From the NCBI RefSeq assembly GCF_020882245.1, contig NW_026869996.1:8668969-8732968 (forward strand): a DNA stretch of 64,000 nt, read 5' to 3'. The position numbers and the translations under genes are program-made. Origin of the DNA: Rhopalosiphum padi (taxonomy: Eukaryota > Arthropoda > Insecta > Hemiptera > Aphididae). Shown here piece by piece: positions 1-9,852 of this stretch. Each line of letters starts with the position of its first letter. Positions within the stretch are counted from its first letter, which is position 1. The notes under the pieces were generated by a model. It was not told where the DNA came from, ran no database searches, and was given only the letters and a program-made list of their open reading frames with translations.

Positions 1-64
1 ATAAAAACTATAAAATATGATTTTATAAGTTAATTTTGACGAATAATACAAATTCATATTTTTA

Positions 65-701
65 GATTCTGAACGGAGTGATGAATGTATTGATTTTACA
101 ATGATTTTTGTGTCTGTCATCACTTTTTGGAGTAGTAATAATGCTTCGTTTTTGACTTCAGCCCCTCTTTGAAAAGACAAAATCGATTTTTAGATTTTGC
201 TGTAACTCAAAAACGAATCTTTGTAAATACTTGAAATTTTCAACAAACGTTTATATTAGCGTTATCTATTTGCGATTAAATTTTCAAAATATTTTGACAT
301 TTTTTAGGCTACTTATAGATAATTAAAACTTATCGTGGTAAATAAAATATAAAAAATCGTTAGTCACAATTTTTGTTTATAAGCATTTAAAGTTCAAATG
401 TTTAGAAAATATATGAAAATCACGAAAATTTACAAAGAATTTTGAAGTTGAAAAATCATAAAATTTTTGTGATTTATACTTAAGGTTCAAAAATCCAATA
501 CTAGGTTATCCATAAGTTTTCCTTCAAGTAACCGTAAAAAAAATATTCCGGTGTCAATATAGAAAACATGTTATGTGCGTATGAAATATAATTTTTTACG
601 AAATCGCGTAAAATAACGATGTATTACAATTTAAATATGGGTAACAATATAATATGTCCAACTAATTATCATTGACTGACAAATCATCTCCGTTCAGAAT
701 C
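65..701. mobile_element. MITE-like inverted-repeat element, unit 1 copy
   Basis: The ends are a perfect 14-bp inverted repeat, GATTCTGAACGGAG at 65-78 and CTCCGTTCAGAATC at 688-701, with imperfect similarity continuing inward. The 637-bp interior is AT-rich and has no plausible transposase, so this is a non-autonomous DNA element. The left flank (TTCATATTTTTA) is the middle of the ~185-bp monomer that continues as TTCATATTTTTAGCTGCTC near 2213, which shows insertion into pre-existing repeat DNA. No clear target-site duplication is visible: the left flank ends TTTTTA and the right begins GTTTTT. The interior resembles a repeat family common in aphids (recalled, not searched). The same copy sits at the same place in all 14 units, so it was amplified with the unit and did not insert repeatedly. 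Confidence 0.8.
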
Positions 702-811
702 GTTTTTCGTATACAATGCTACCCGTCGTTGCATTCAAATTTAACACATCCATTATAGTGACCAGTGACCTACTCTCCATCTCTACTATACAGCGGAGCG
801 ATACCCACTTT
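702..811. other. Segment unique within the unit, right of the MITE
   Basis: About 110 bp with no counterpart upstream of modules B or C. It includes GTATACAATGCTACCCGTCG and TACAGCGGAGCGATACCCAC. Because it begins exactly at the MITE's right inverted repeat and ends where module similarity resumes (near CATATTGAAGAGG), it may be part of a larger insertion whose outer end is not obvious. No reading frame here is convincing. Confidence 0.5.
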
Positions 812-1239
812 TTTCATATTGAAGAGGAGCAAATTTTCAGTTGTTGTACAAATGTATTCTTTAGTTACACTTATAATAGGTACACTTATATTCTACAAAA
901 CATTCTGGTATATTTGTAGGTACTATCTTTTATGGCTTATCATAATTATTATTTCTTATCGTCTGTTATATATTATGTCTATATTTCATAATGTCATTTT
1001 GCAGTTTTACATTCGTATTTGTATTAAAGTTTCAATTGTAAATCGTTTTCAAGAATTTTGTAATAAAAATGAACTTTGTCTGTTAGTTTATGTATTGATT
1101 GTTTCCATTTCAAAATTATTCAGTGTTGTCCACGTACTAGTTGTTATATAAAAGTTGTTGTTCTCCTTACGGTGTCTAGTAGCGACATTTTATCCTCCAT
1201 TGGACCATTATACATATTTAACTTACTATTTTTTTTTAG
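812..1239 (+). other. Intron-like sequence upstream of module A, with 3' splice site
   Basis: From 812 to about 959 this matches the sequence before module B (1693 to about 1840), including ACAAAACATTCTGGT and CATAATTATTATTTCTTA in both. An A-specific insert of about 245 bp (960-1203) then interrupts the match, which resumes at ACCATTATACATATTTAAC. The end looks like an insect 3' splice site: a TTAAC branch-point-like motif at 1218-1222, a long T tract and TAG at 1237-1239. Module B (TTAAC, TTTGTGTTTTAG) and module C (TTAAC, ATTTTTTCAG) keep the same arrangement. Hydrophobic frames across this stretch follow from T-richness and are not called as genes. Confidence 0.45.
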
Positions 1240-1389
1240 ATGGCTGTACAGCAGATCACTCAATACATGCTGAGACATGAATTCACATTTCTACCACTAT
1301 GCAAAATATCAACATCCTACGTTGAAAATGGACTAGACGATACTGCTAATAATAATGGTTTTGTGCAACGTGCGTGTAATGGGTATTGA
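1240..1389 (+). CDS. Exon-like module A, 49 codons plus stop (unit 1)
   Basis: Directly after the TAG acceptor lies an open frame that begins MAVQQITQYM and ends QRACNGY, then TGA. It is too short for most ORF callers. Modules B and C have the same frame, length and stop with no indels. Hand-counted differences by codon position 1/2/3 are 8/4/8 for A-B, 7/6/13 for A-C and 8/8/15 for B-C, which suggests past coding constraint in this frame. An in-frame TAG sits immediately upstream, so the frame starts at this ATG or is entered by splicing. The acceptor and the non-ATG start of module C favour splicing, which would make this a terminal exon. AATAAA lies at 1530-1535. I do not recognise the family. 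No signal peptide or membrane segment is apparent. It may be a relic. Confidence 0.35.
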   Translation: MAVQQITQYMLRHEFTFLPLCKISTSYVENGLDDTANNNGFVQRACNGY

Positions 1390-1876
1390 ATTTAATTGAT
1401 ATTAAACTAATAGTAGTGTTACAAAAAGTCAGTGTCATGAAACCCTGACCATTAGATTATAAGAAAATGATTCTAATTTTCCATAATTGACATTCAAATA
1501 TTACATTTAAGCTGATACTTCATAAGCAGAATAAAAAATGATTTTACATGGTAATTTTAACAAATATTACAAAGTCATATTTTAAACTGCTTATAAAACA
1601 CTGAATTCTCATGTTAGTGTCTAGAAACCTTGACTACTGTATTATGACAATGATTCTTATTGTATAATGTATACAAGTATTACAAACTCTTATTATTTTA
1701 ATATTGAAAAGCAGCAATTTTAAGTTAATGTACAAGTGTATTGTTTACTTATATTTTGTTTTACATTAAAACTCAACAAAACATTCTGGTCGATTTGTAC
1801 TATCTCTTTTATTGCTAAGCATTATAATTATTTCTTTAACCATTATACATATTTAACTGACTACTTTGTGTTTTAG
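1390..1876. repeat. Inter-module region A-B: ~185-bp monomers and intron-like sequence
   Basis: A ~185-bp monomer runs from AGTGTCATGAAACCC (1431) to AGTGTCTAGAAACC (1616) and then begins again. The second copy gives way near 1693 to the intron-like block shared with module A, ending TTAAC ... TTTTAG at 1876. The AATAAA at 1530-1535 is the first polyadenylation-type hexamer after module A. There is no gene. Confidence 0.7.
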
Positions 1877-2026
1877 ATGGCAGTACAGCAGATCACTGGA
1901 GGCATGCTGAGACATGAATTAACATTTCTATCACTTGGGAAAGTTACAACATCTTCCGTTGAGAATGGAATAGAAGGTACTGCTAATAATAATGGTTTTA
2001 TGCAACGTGCGTGTAATGGGTATTGA
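1877..2026 (+). CDS. Exon-like module B, 49 codons plus stop (unit 1)
   Basis: A diverged homologue of module A in the same frame. It begins MAVQQITGGM, ends FMQRACNGY and stops at TGA 2024-2026. It is preceded by a branch-point-like TTAAC, a pyrimidine tract and TAG at 1874-1876. Changes from A include Gln-Tyr to Gly-Gly at codons 8-9 and Leu-Cys to Leu-Gly at codons 20-21, while LRHE, the AsnAsnAsnGly run and the C-terminal QRACNGY are kept. AATAAA lies at 2159-2164. As far as I can see, copies of B are identical in all units, which implies strong homogenisation. The function is unknown. Confidence 0.35.
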   Translation: MAVQQITGGMLRHELTFLSLGKVTTSSVENGIEGTANNNGFMQRACNGY

Positions 2027-2481
2027 ATGTAATTGATATTCAATTAATAGTAGTTTTACAAAAAGTTAGTGTCATAAAACCCTAACCATTATATTAAGTA
2101 AATGGTTCTTATTTGCCATTATTAACTTCCATATATTTCATTTAGGCTCATACTTAATAATAAACACCATAAAACGTGCTTATATATCATAATTTTGACT
2201 CATATTACAAATTCATATTTTTAGCTGCTCATAAAAATCTCAATTATGATGTTAGTGTCATGAAACGTAGACCATTAGATTAAGTAAATGATTCTTATTT
2301 ACCATTACTAACATCCATATTTGTCATTTAAGCTGATACTTCATAAACACTATAAAACATGTTTTTTATATGATAATATTGACCAATATTACAAATTCAT
2401 ACTTTGAACTGCCAGTAAAACACTGTATTCTCAAGTTATACTCCAACCATTATACATTATTAACTTACTACATTTTTTCAG
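2027..2481. repeat. Inter-module region B-C: two ~185-bp monomers
   Basis: Monomer copies start at AGTGTCATAAAACCC (2068) and AGTGTCATGAAACG (2254), 186 bp apart. The second runs into the C-type upstream block (ACTTTGAACTGCC, CTCAAGTTATACTCCAACC) and then TTAAC, a T-rich tract and CAG at 2479-2481. A 65-aa frame beginning at 2370 crosses into module C out of register with the conserved frame and is not supported by modules A or B. Confidence 0.7.
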
Positions 2482-2631
2482 ATTGCAGTATATCAGATCA
2501 ATCATGGCATGCTGAGACACAAATTCACGTTTCTACCACCAAGGAAAGTATCAACATCCTATGTTGAAAATGGACTAGAAGATACTGATAATAATATTGG
2601 ATTCATGCAATGTGCGTGCAATGGTTTTTGA
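2482..2631 (+). CDS. Exon-like module C, 49 codons plus stop (unit 1)
   Basis: The most diverged module. The frame starts with ATT directly after CAG, so the protein-level frame IAVYQINHGM could be reached only by splicing, or from the internal Met at codon 10 that all modules share. It ends FMQCACNGF then TGA at 2629-2631. MLRH, TFL, the STSYVENGL stretch shared with A, and ACNG near the end are retained. Differences from B are concentrated at third positions (15 of 31). AATAAA at 2688-2693 lies 57 bases past the stop. Its CAG acceptor and pyrimidine run are the strongest of the set. The function is unknown. Confidence 0.35.
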   Translation: MAVYQINHGMLRHKFTFLPPRKVSTSYVENGLEDTDNNIGFMQCACNGF

Positions 2632-2972
2632 ATATAATTGATACTAAATTAATAGCTGTGAAACAATTGAGATTTGTTAAATATCTGAATAAAATAATAG
2701 TAAACATCTTTAGCTTGTATTGTTTATTCTTAAAATTTACCTATGCTATAAATATCTTTTATTTTTACTATATTTAAATGATCATTATAAAACATGTATA
2801 AAACACTCAAATATTAAGTTAATGTTTAGAAGCTTGAACAATAGTTTAAGAAATTTACCATTATTATCTTTCACGTGTTTCATTTAACCTGGTATTTTGA
2901 ATGCACTATAATACATGTTTTTATATGATGATTTTGACAAATTAACTGCTTATAAAACACTCAATTATTAAT
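2632..2972. repeat. Post-C region with degenerate ~185-bp monomer
   Basis: After the AATAAA at 2688-2693 comes AT-rich sequence with no counterpart downstream of A or B. A worn monomer then begins near 2822 (ATGTTTAGAAGCTTG, compare AGTGTCTAGAAACC) and runs to CTTATAAAACACTCAATTAT, where the LTR-like insert interrupts it. No gene is visible. Confidence 0.6.
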
Positions 2973-3183
2973 TGTATGCACCGACAGAGGGCGGTAGTGG
3001 GGACGACATCCGATGCCCGATCGCCTCAGAGAAAAACTAGTTGGTCGTGTGCCGTTCACCGGACGGCCTTTTAACGTAATTGATGGTTGTTTTTACTTAG
3101 CTATTGGGTGTAGTTGTTGTTCATTTAATAAAGATTTTTGATATTATAAACGAATTGTTCATATTTTATGCCCGAAGTTAACA
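2973..3183 (+). mobile_element. GC-richer 211-bp insert, probable solo LTR
   Basis: The segment starts TGTATGCACCGACAGAGGGC and ends GAAGTTAACA, the TG...CA form of retroviral-type LTRs. Its first ~90 bases are clearly GC-richer than everything around it, and an AATAAA polyadenylation signal lies at 3127-3132, about 50 bases before the end, as in an R-U5 region. It splits a ~185-bp monomer. No clean 4-6 bp target duplication is visible. TTAA at 2968-2971 and 3178-3181 would also fit a TTAA-specific transposon, but the ends do not look like piggyBac. It is present once in each complete unit, so it was amplified with the unit. A short SINE or a captured 3' UTR are alternatives. Confidence 0.45.
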
Positions 3184-3186
3184 CAA

Positions 3187-3192
3187 GTAAGT
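3187..3192 (+). promoter_or_regulatory. GTAAGT, consensus-like 5' splice site
   Basis: CAA|GTAAGTG falls just after the LTR-like insert and upstream, across the unit boundary, of the next unit's acceptor-bearing modules. If the LTR drove transcription, this could splice to the next unit's module. This is positional inference only; a hexamer like this occurs by chance. Confidence 0.2.
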
Positions 3193-3283
3193 GTCTTGAT
3201 CCTTGACTACTTGATTACGAAAATGATTCTAATTTATAATTTTTAACTTGCACATGTTTCATTTAACGTGATATTTTTACTTC

Positions 3284-6200
3284 ATAAAAACTATAAAATA
3301 TGATTTTATAAGTTAATTTTGACGAATAATACAAATTCATATTTTTAGATTCTGAACGGAGTGATGAATGTATTGATTTTACAATGATTTTTGTGTCTGT
3401 CATCACTTTTTGGAGTAGTAATAATGCTTCGTTTTTGACTTCAGCCCCTCTTTGAAAAGACAAAATCGATTTTTAGATTTTGCTGTAACTCAAAAACGAA
3501 TCTTTGTAAATACTTGAAATTTTCAACAAACGTTTATATTAGCGTTATCTATTTGCGATTAAATTTTCAAAATATTTTGACATTTTTTAGGCTACTTATA
3601 GATAATTAAAACTTATCGTGGTAAATAAAATATAAAAAATCGTTAGTCACAATTTTTGTTTATAAGCATTTAAAGTTCAAATGTTTAGAAAATATATGAA
3701 AATCACGAAAATTTACAAAGAATTTTGAAGTTGAAAAATCATAAAATTTTTGTGATTTATACTTAAGGTTCAAAAATCCAATACTAGGTTATCCATAAGT
3801 TTTCCTTCAAGTAACCGTAAAAAAAATATTCCGGTGTCAATATAGAAAACATGTTATGTGCGTATGAAATATAATTTTTTACGAAATCGCGTAAAATAAC
3901 GATGTATTACAATTTAAATATGGGTAACAATATAATATGTCCAACTAATTATCATTGACTGACAAATCATCTCCGTTCAGAATCGTTTTTCGTATACAAT
4001 GCTACCCGTCGTTGCATTCAAATTTAACACATCCATTATAGTGACCAGTGACCTACTCTCCATCTCTACTATACAGCGGAGCGATACCCACTTTTTTCAT
4101 ATTGAAGAGGAGCAAATTTTCAGTTGTTGTACAAATGTATTCTTTAGTTACACTTATAATAGGTACACTTATATTCTACAAAACATTCTGGTATATTTGT
4201 AGGTACTATCTTTTATGGCTTATCATAATTATTATTTCTTATCGTCTGTTATATATTATGTCTATATTTCATAATGTCATTTTGCAGTTTTACATTCGTA
4301 TTTGTATTAAAGTTTCAATTGTAAATCGTTTTCAAGAATTTTGTAATAAAAATGAACTTTGTCTGTTAGTTTATGTATTGATTGTTTCCATTTCAAAATT
4401 ATTCAGTGTTGTCCACGTACTAGTTGTTATATAAAAGTTGTTGTTCTCCTTACGGTGTCTAGTAGCGACATTTTATCCTCCATTGGACCATTATACATAT
4501 TTAACTGACTATTTTTAATTTTTAGATGGCAGTACAGCAGGTCACTCAATACATGATGAGACATGAATTCACATTTCTACCACTATGCAAAATATCAACA
4601 TCCTACGTTGAAAATGGACTAGACGATACTGCTAATAATAATGGTTTTGTGCAACGTGCGTGTAATGGGTATTGAATTTAATTGATATTAAACTAATAGT
4701 AGTGTTACAAAAAGTCAGTGTCATGAAACCCTGACCATTAGATTATAAGAAAATGATTCTAATTTTCCATAATTGACATTCAAATATTACATTTAAGCTG
4801 ATACTTCATAAACACAATAAAACATGATTTTACATGGTAATTTTAACAAATATTACAAAGTCATATTTTAAACTGCTTATAAAACACTGAATTCTCATGT
4901 TAGTGTCTAGAAACCTTGACTACTGGATTATGACAATGATTCTTATTGTATAATGTATACAAGTATTACAAACTCTTATTATTTTAATATTGAAAAGCAG
5001 CAATTTTAAGTTAATGTACAAGTGTATTGTTTACTTATATTTTGTTTTACATTAAAACTCAACAAAACATTCTGGTCGATTTGTACTATCTCTTTTATTG
5101 CTAAGCATTATAATTATTTCTTTAACCATTATACATATTTAACTGACTACTTTGTGTTTTAGATGGCAGTACAGCAGATCACTGGAGGCATGCTGAGACA
5201 TGAATTAACATTTCTATCACTTGGGAAAGTTACAACATCTTCCGTTGAGAATGGAATAGAAGGTACTGCTAATAATAATGGTTTTATGCAACGTGCGTGT
5301 AATGGGTATTGAATGTAATTGATATTCAATTAATAGTAGTTTTACAAAAAGTTAGTGTCATAAAACCCTAACCATTATATTAAGTAAATGGTTCTTATTT
5401 GCCATTATTAACTTCCATATATTTCATTTAGGCTCATACTTAATAATAAACACCATAAAACGTGCTTATATATCATAATTTTGACTCATATTACAAATTC
5501 ATATTTTTAGCTGCTCATAAAAATCTCAATTATGATGTTAGTGTCATGAAACGTAGACCATTAGATTAAGTGAATGATTCTTATTTACCATTACTAACAT
5601 CCATATTTGTCATTTAAACTGATACTACATAAACACTATAAAACATGTTTTTTATATGATAATATTGACCAATATTACAAATTCATACTTTGAACTGCCA
5701 GTAAAACACTGTATTCTCAAGTTATACTCCAACCATTATACATTATTAACTTACTACATTTTTTCAGATTGCAGTATATCAGATCAATCATGGCATGCTG
5801 AGACACAAATTCACGTTTCTACCACCAAGGAAAGTATCAACATCCTATGTTGAAAATGGACTAGAAGATACTGATAATAATATTGGATTCATGCAATGTG
5901 CGTGCAATGGTTTTTGAATATAATTGATACTAAATTAATAGCTGTGAAACAATTGAGATTTGTTAAATATCTGAATAAAATAATAGTAAACATCTTTAGC
6001 TTGTATTGTTTATTCTTAAAATTTACCTATGCTATAAATATCTTTTATTTTTACTATATTTAAATGATCATTATAAAACATGTATAAAACACTCAAATAT
6101 TAAGTTAATGTTTAGAAGCTTGAACAATAGTTTAAGAAATTTACCATTATTATCTTTCACGTGTTTCATTTAACCTGGTATTTTGAATGCACTATAATAC

Positions 6201-6569
6201 ATGTTTTTATATGATGATTTTGACAAATTAACTGCTTATAAAACACTCAATTATTAATTGTATGCACCGACAGAGGGCGGTAGTGGGGACGACATCCGAT
6301 GCCCGATCGCCTCAGAGAAAAACTAGTTGGTCGTGTGCCGTTCACCGGACGGCCTTTTAACGTAATTGATGGTTGTTTTTACTTAGCTATTGGGTGTAGT
6401 TGTTGTTCATTTAATAAAGATTTTTGATATTATAAACGAATTGTTCATATTTTATGCCCGAAGTTAACACAAGTAAGTGTCTTGATCCTTGACTACTTGA
6501 TTACGAAAATGATTCTAATTTATAATTTTTAACTTGCACATGTTTCATTTAACGTGATATTTTTACTTC
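3284..6569. repeat. Array unit 2 (short, 3286 bp; hybrid A/A')
   Basis: MITE at 3348-3984, modules at 4526-4675 (A'), 5163-5312 (B) and 5768-5917 (C), LTR-like insert at 6259-6469. Everything up to ACCATTATACATATTTAAC is A-type. From TGACTATTTTTAATTTTTAG onward it is A'-type, with GCA codon 2, GTC codon 6 and ATG codon 11. The 3-bp longer A' pyrimidine tract accounts for the unit being 3286 instead of 3283. The A-to-A' junction therefore lies upstream of the acceptor. Confidence 0.95.
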
Positions 6570-9500
6570 ATAAAAACTATAAAATATGATTTTATAAGTT
6601 AATTTTGACGAATAATACAAATTCATATTTTTAGATTCTGAACGGAGTGATGAATGTATTGATTTTACAATGATTTTTGTGTCTGTCATCACTTTTTGGA
6701 GTAGTAATAATGCTTCGTTTTTGACTTCAGCCCCTCTTTGAAAAGACAAAATCGATTTTTAGATTTTGCTGTAACTCAAAAACGAATCTTTGTAAATACT
6801 TGAAATTTTCAACAAACGTTTATATTAGCGTTATCTATTTGCGATTAAATTTTCAAAATATTTTGACATTTTTTAGGCTACTTATAGATAATTAAAACTT
6901 ATCGTGGTAAATAAAATATAAAAAATCGTTAGTCACAATTTTTGTTTATAAGCATTTAAAGTTCAAATGTTTAGAAAATATATGAAAATCACGAAAATTT
7001 ACAAAGAATTTTGAAGTTGAAAAATCATAAAATTTTTGTGATTTATACTTAAGGTTCAAAAATCCAATACTAGGTTATCCATAAGTTTTCCTTCAAGTAA
7101 CCGTAAAAAAAATATTCCGGTGTCAATATAGAAAACATGTTATGTGTGTATGAAATATAATTTTTTACGAAATCGCGTAAAATAACGATGTATTACAATT
7201 TAAATATGGGTAACAATATAATATGTCCAACTAATTATCATTGACTGACAAATCATCTCCGTTCAGAATCGTTTTTCGTATACAATGCTACCCGTCGTTG
7301 CATTCAAATTTAACACATCCATTATAGTGACCAGTGACCTACTCTCCATCTCTACTATACAGCGGAGCGATACCCACTTTTTTCATATTGAAGAGGAGCA
7401 AATTTTCAGTTGTTGTACAAATGTATTCTTTAGTTACACTTATAATAGGTACACTTATATTCTACAAAACATTCTGGTATATTTGTAGGTACTATCTTTT
7501 ATGGCTTATCATAATTATTATTTCTTATCGTCTGTTATATATTATGTCTATATTTCATAATGTCATTTTGCAGTTTTACATTCGTATTTGTATTAAAGTT
7601 TCAATTGTAAATCGTTTTCAAGAATTTTGTAATAAAAATGAACTTTGTCTGTTAGTTTATGTATTGATTGTTTCCATTTCAAAATTATTCAGTGTTGTCC
7701 ACGTACTAGTTGTTATATAAAAGTTGTTGTTCTCCTTACGGTGTCTAGTAGCGACATTTTATCCTCCATTGGACCATTATACATATTTAACTTACTATTT
7801 TTTTTTAGATGGCTGTACAGCAGATCACTCAATACATGCTGAGACATGAATTCACATTTCTACCACTATGCAAAATATCAACATCCTACGTTGAAAATGG
7901 ACTAGACGATACTGCTAATAATAATGGTTTTGTGCAACGTGCGTGTAATGGGTATTGAATTTAATTGATATTAAACTAATAGTAGTGTTACAAAAAGTCA
8001 GTGTCATGAAACCCTGACCATTAGATTATAAGAAAATGATTCTAATTTTCCATAATTGACATTCAAATATTACATTTAAGCTGATACTTCATAAACACAA
8101 TAAAACATGATTTTACATGGTAATTTTAACAAATATTACAAAGTCATATTTTAAACTGCTTATAAAACACTGAATTCTCATGTTAGTGTCTAGAAACCTT
8201 GACTACTGGATTATGACAATGATTCTTATTGTATAATGTATACAAGTATTACAAACTCTTATTATTTTAATATTGAAAAGCAGCAATTTTAAGTTAATGT
8301 ACAAGTGTATTGTTTACTTATATTTTGTTTTACATTAAAACTCAACAAAACATTCTGGTCGATTTGTACTATCTCTTTTATTGCTAAGCATTATAATTAT
8401 TTCTTTAACCATTATACATATTTAACTGACTACTTTGTGTTTTAGATGGCAGTACAGCAGATCACTGGAGGCATGCTGAGACATGAATTAACATTTCTAT
8501 CACTTGGGAAAGTTACAACATCTTCCGTTGAGAATGGAATAGAAGGTACTGCTAATAATAATGGTTTTATGCAACGTGCGTGTAATGGGTATTGAATGTA
8601 ATTGATATTCAATTAATAGTAGTTTTACAAAAAGTTAGTGTCATAAAACCCTAACCATTATATTAAGTAAATGGTTCTTATTTGCCATTATTAACTTCCA
8701 TATATTTCATTTAGGCTCATACTTAATAATAAACACCATAAAACGTGCTTATATATCATAATTTTGACTCATATTACAAATTCATATTTTTAGCTGCTCA
8801 TAAAAATCTCAATTATGATGTTAGTGTCATGAAACGTAGACCATTAGATTAAGTGAATGATTCTTATTTACCATTACTAACATCCATATTTGTCATTTAA
8901 ACTGATACTACATAAACACTATAAAACATGTTTTTTATATGATAATATTGACCAATATTACAAATTCATACTTTGAACTGCCAGTAAAACACTGTATTCT
9001 CAAGTTATACTCCAACCATTATACATTATTAACTTACTACATTTTTTCAGATTGCAGTATATCAGATCAATCATGGCATGCTGAGACACAAATTCACGTT
9101 TCTACCACCAAGGAAAGTATCAACATCCTATGTTGAAAATGGACTAGAAGATACTGATAATAATATTGGATTCATGCAATGTGCGTGCAATGGTTTTTGA
9201 ATATAATTGATACTAAATTAATAGCTGTGAAACAATTGAGATTTGTTAAATATCTGAATAAAATAATAGTAAACATCTTTAGCTTGTATTGTTTATTCTT
9301 AAAATTTACCTATGCTATAAATATCTTTTATTTTTACTATATTTAAATGATCATTATAAAACATGTATAAAACACTCAAATATTAAGTTAATGTTTAGAA
9401 GCTTGAACAATAGTTTAAGAAATTTACCATTATTATCTTTCACGTGTTTCATTTAACCTGGTATTTTGAATGCACTATAATACATGTTTTTATATGATGA

Positions 9501-9852
9501 TTTTGACAAATTAACTGCTTATAAAACACTCAATTATTAATTGTATGCACCGACAGAGGGCGGTAGTGGGGACGACATCCGATGCCCGATCGCCTCAGAG
9601 AAAAACTAGTTGGTCGTGTGCCGTTCACCGGACGGCCTTTTAACGTAATTGATGGTTGTTTTTACTTAGCTATTGGGTGTAGTTGTTGTTCATTTAATAA
9701 AGATTTTTGATATTATAAACGAATTGTTCATATTTTATGCCCGAAGTTAACACAAGTAAGTGTCTTGATCCTTGACTACTTGATTACGAAAATGATTCTA
9801 ATTTATAATTTTTAACTTGCACATGTTTCATTTAACGTGATATTTTTACTTC
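6570..9852. repeat. Array unit 3 (short, 3283 bp; A exon with A' tail)
   Basis: MITE at 6634-7270, modules at 7809-7958 (A), 8446-8595 (B) and 9051-9200 (C), LTR-like insert at 9542-9752. The A exon is A-type throughout its diagnostic sites, but the downstream tail is CATAAACACAATAAAACATG, the A' version. The junction lies within the ~300 bp that A and A' share identically. A private C-to-T change makes TATGTGTGTA near 7141. Confidence 0.95.

Larger units (their letters stand above)
1..3283. repeat. Array unit 1 (short, 3283 bp; modules A, B, C)
   Basis: The reference short unit, dissected in the entries below. The phase is set by the window's first base and is arbitrary. It differs from the others: near 2290 it reads TAAGTAAATGATTC where later units read TAAGTGAATGATTC, and near 2335 it reads GATACTTCATAAAC where others read GATACTACATAAAC. 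Its A module carries the A diagnostic bases (GCT codon 2, ATC codon 6, CTG codon 11). Its 3' tail switches from the A version (GCAGAATAAAAAATG) straight into sequence found downstream of A', so it is a deletion derivative of a long unit or a conversion product. Confidence 0.95.

Noticed and set aside
716..919. 67-aa frame overlapping the 128-aa frame
   Set aside because: Overlaps in another frame, begins just past the MITE end, and has no recognisable motif. Its persistence only reflects unit homogeneity.
765..1151. 128-aa hydrophobic frame, repeated in most units
   Set aside because: Its Leu/Ile/Tyr/Phe content is what T-rich DNA yields. It crosses three segments of different origin (post-MITE segment, intron-like block, A-specific insert), has no homologue upstream of B or C, and is shortened or broken by single-base changes in units 13 and 14.
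1076..1273. 65-aa frame ending inside module A
   Set aside because: It runs through the presumed acceptor site and into module A in a different register from the 49-codon frame. Module B lacks it, and the A/A' hybrid changes its end.
2370..2567. 65-aa frame running into module C
   Set aside because: The register differs from the conserved frame. Modules A and B have a stop at the equivalent of this frame's middle, and third-position bias does not support it.
2973..3183. piggyBac-type element with TTAA target sites
   Set aside because: TTAA occurs on both sides, but the inner ends lack the CCC/GGG inverted ends of that superfamily, and TTAA is frequent in such AT-rich DNA. The TG...CA plus AATAAA reading fits better.
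3263..3463. 66-aa minus-strand frame across the MITE left end
   Set aside because: It starts in the MITE and ends in the flanking monomer, so it is a chance frame over an insertion boundary.
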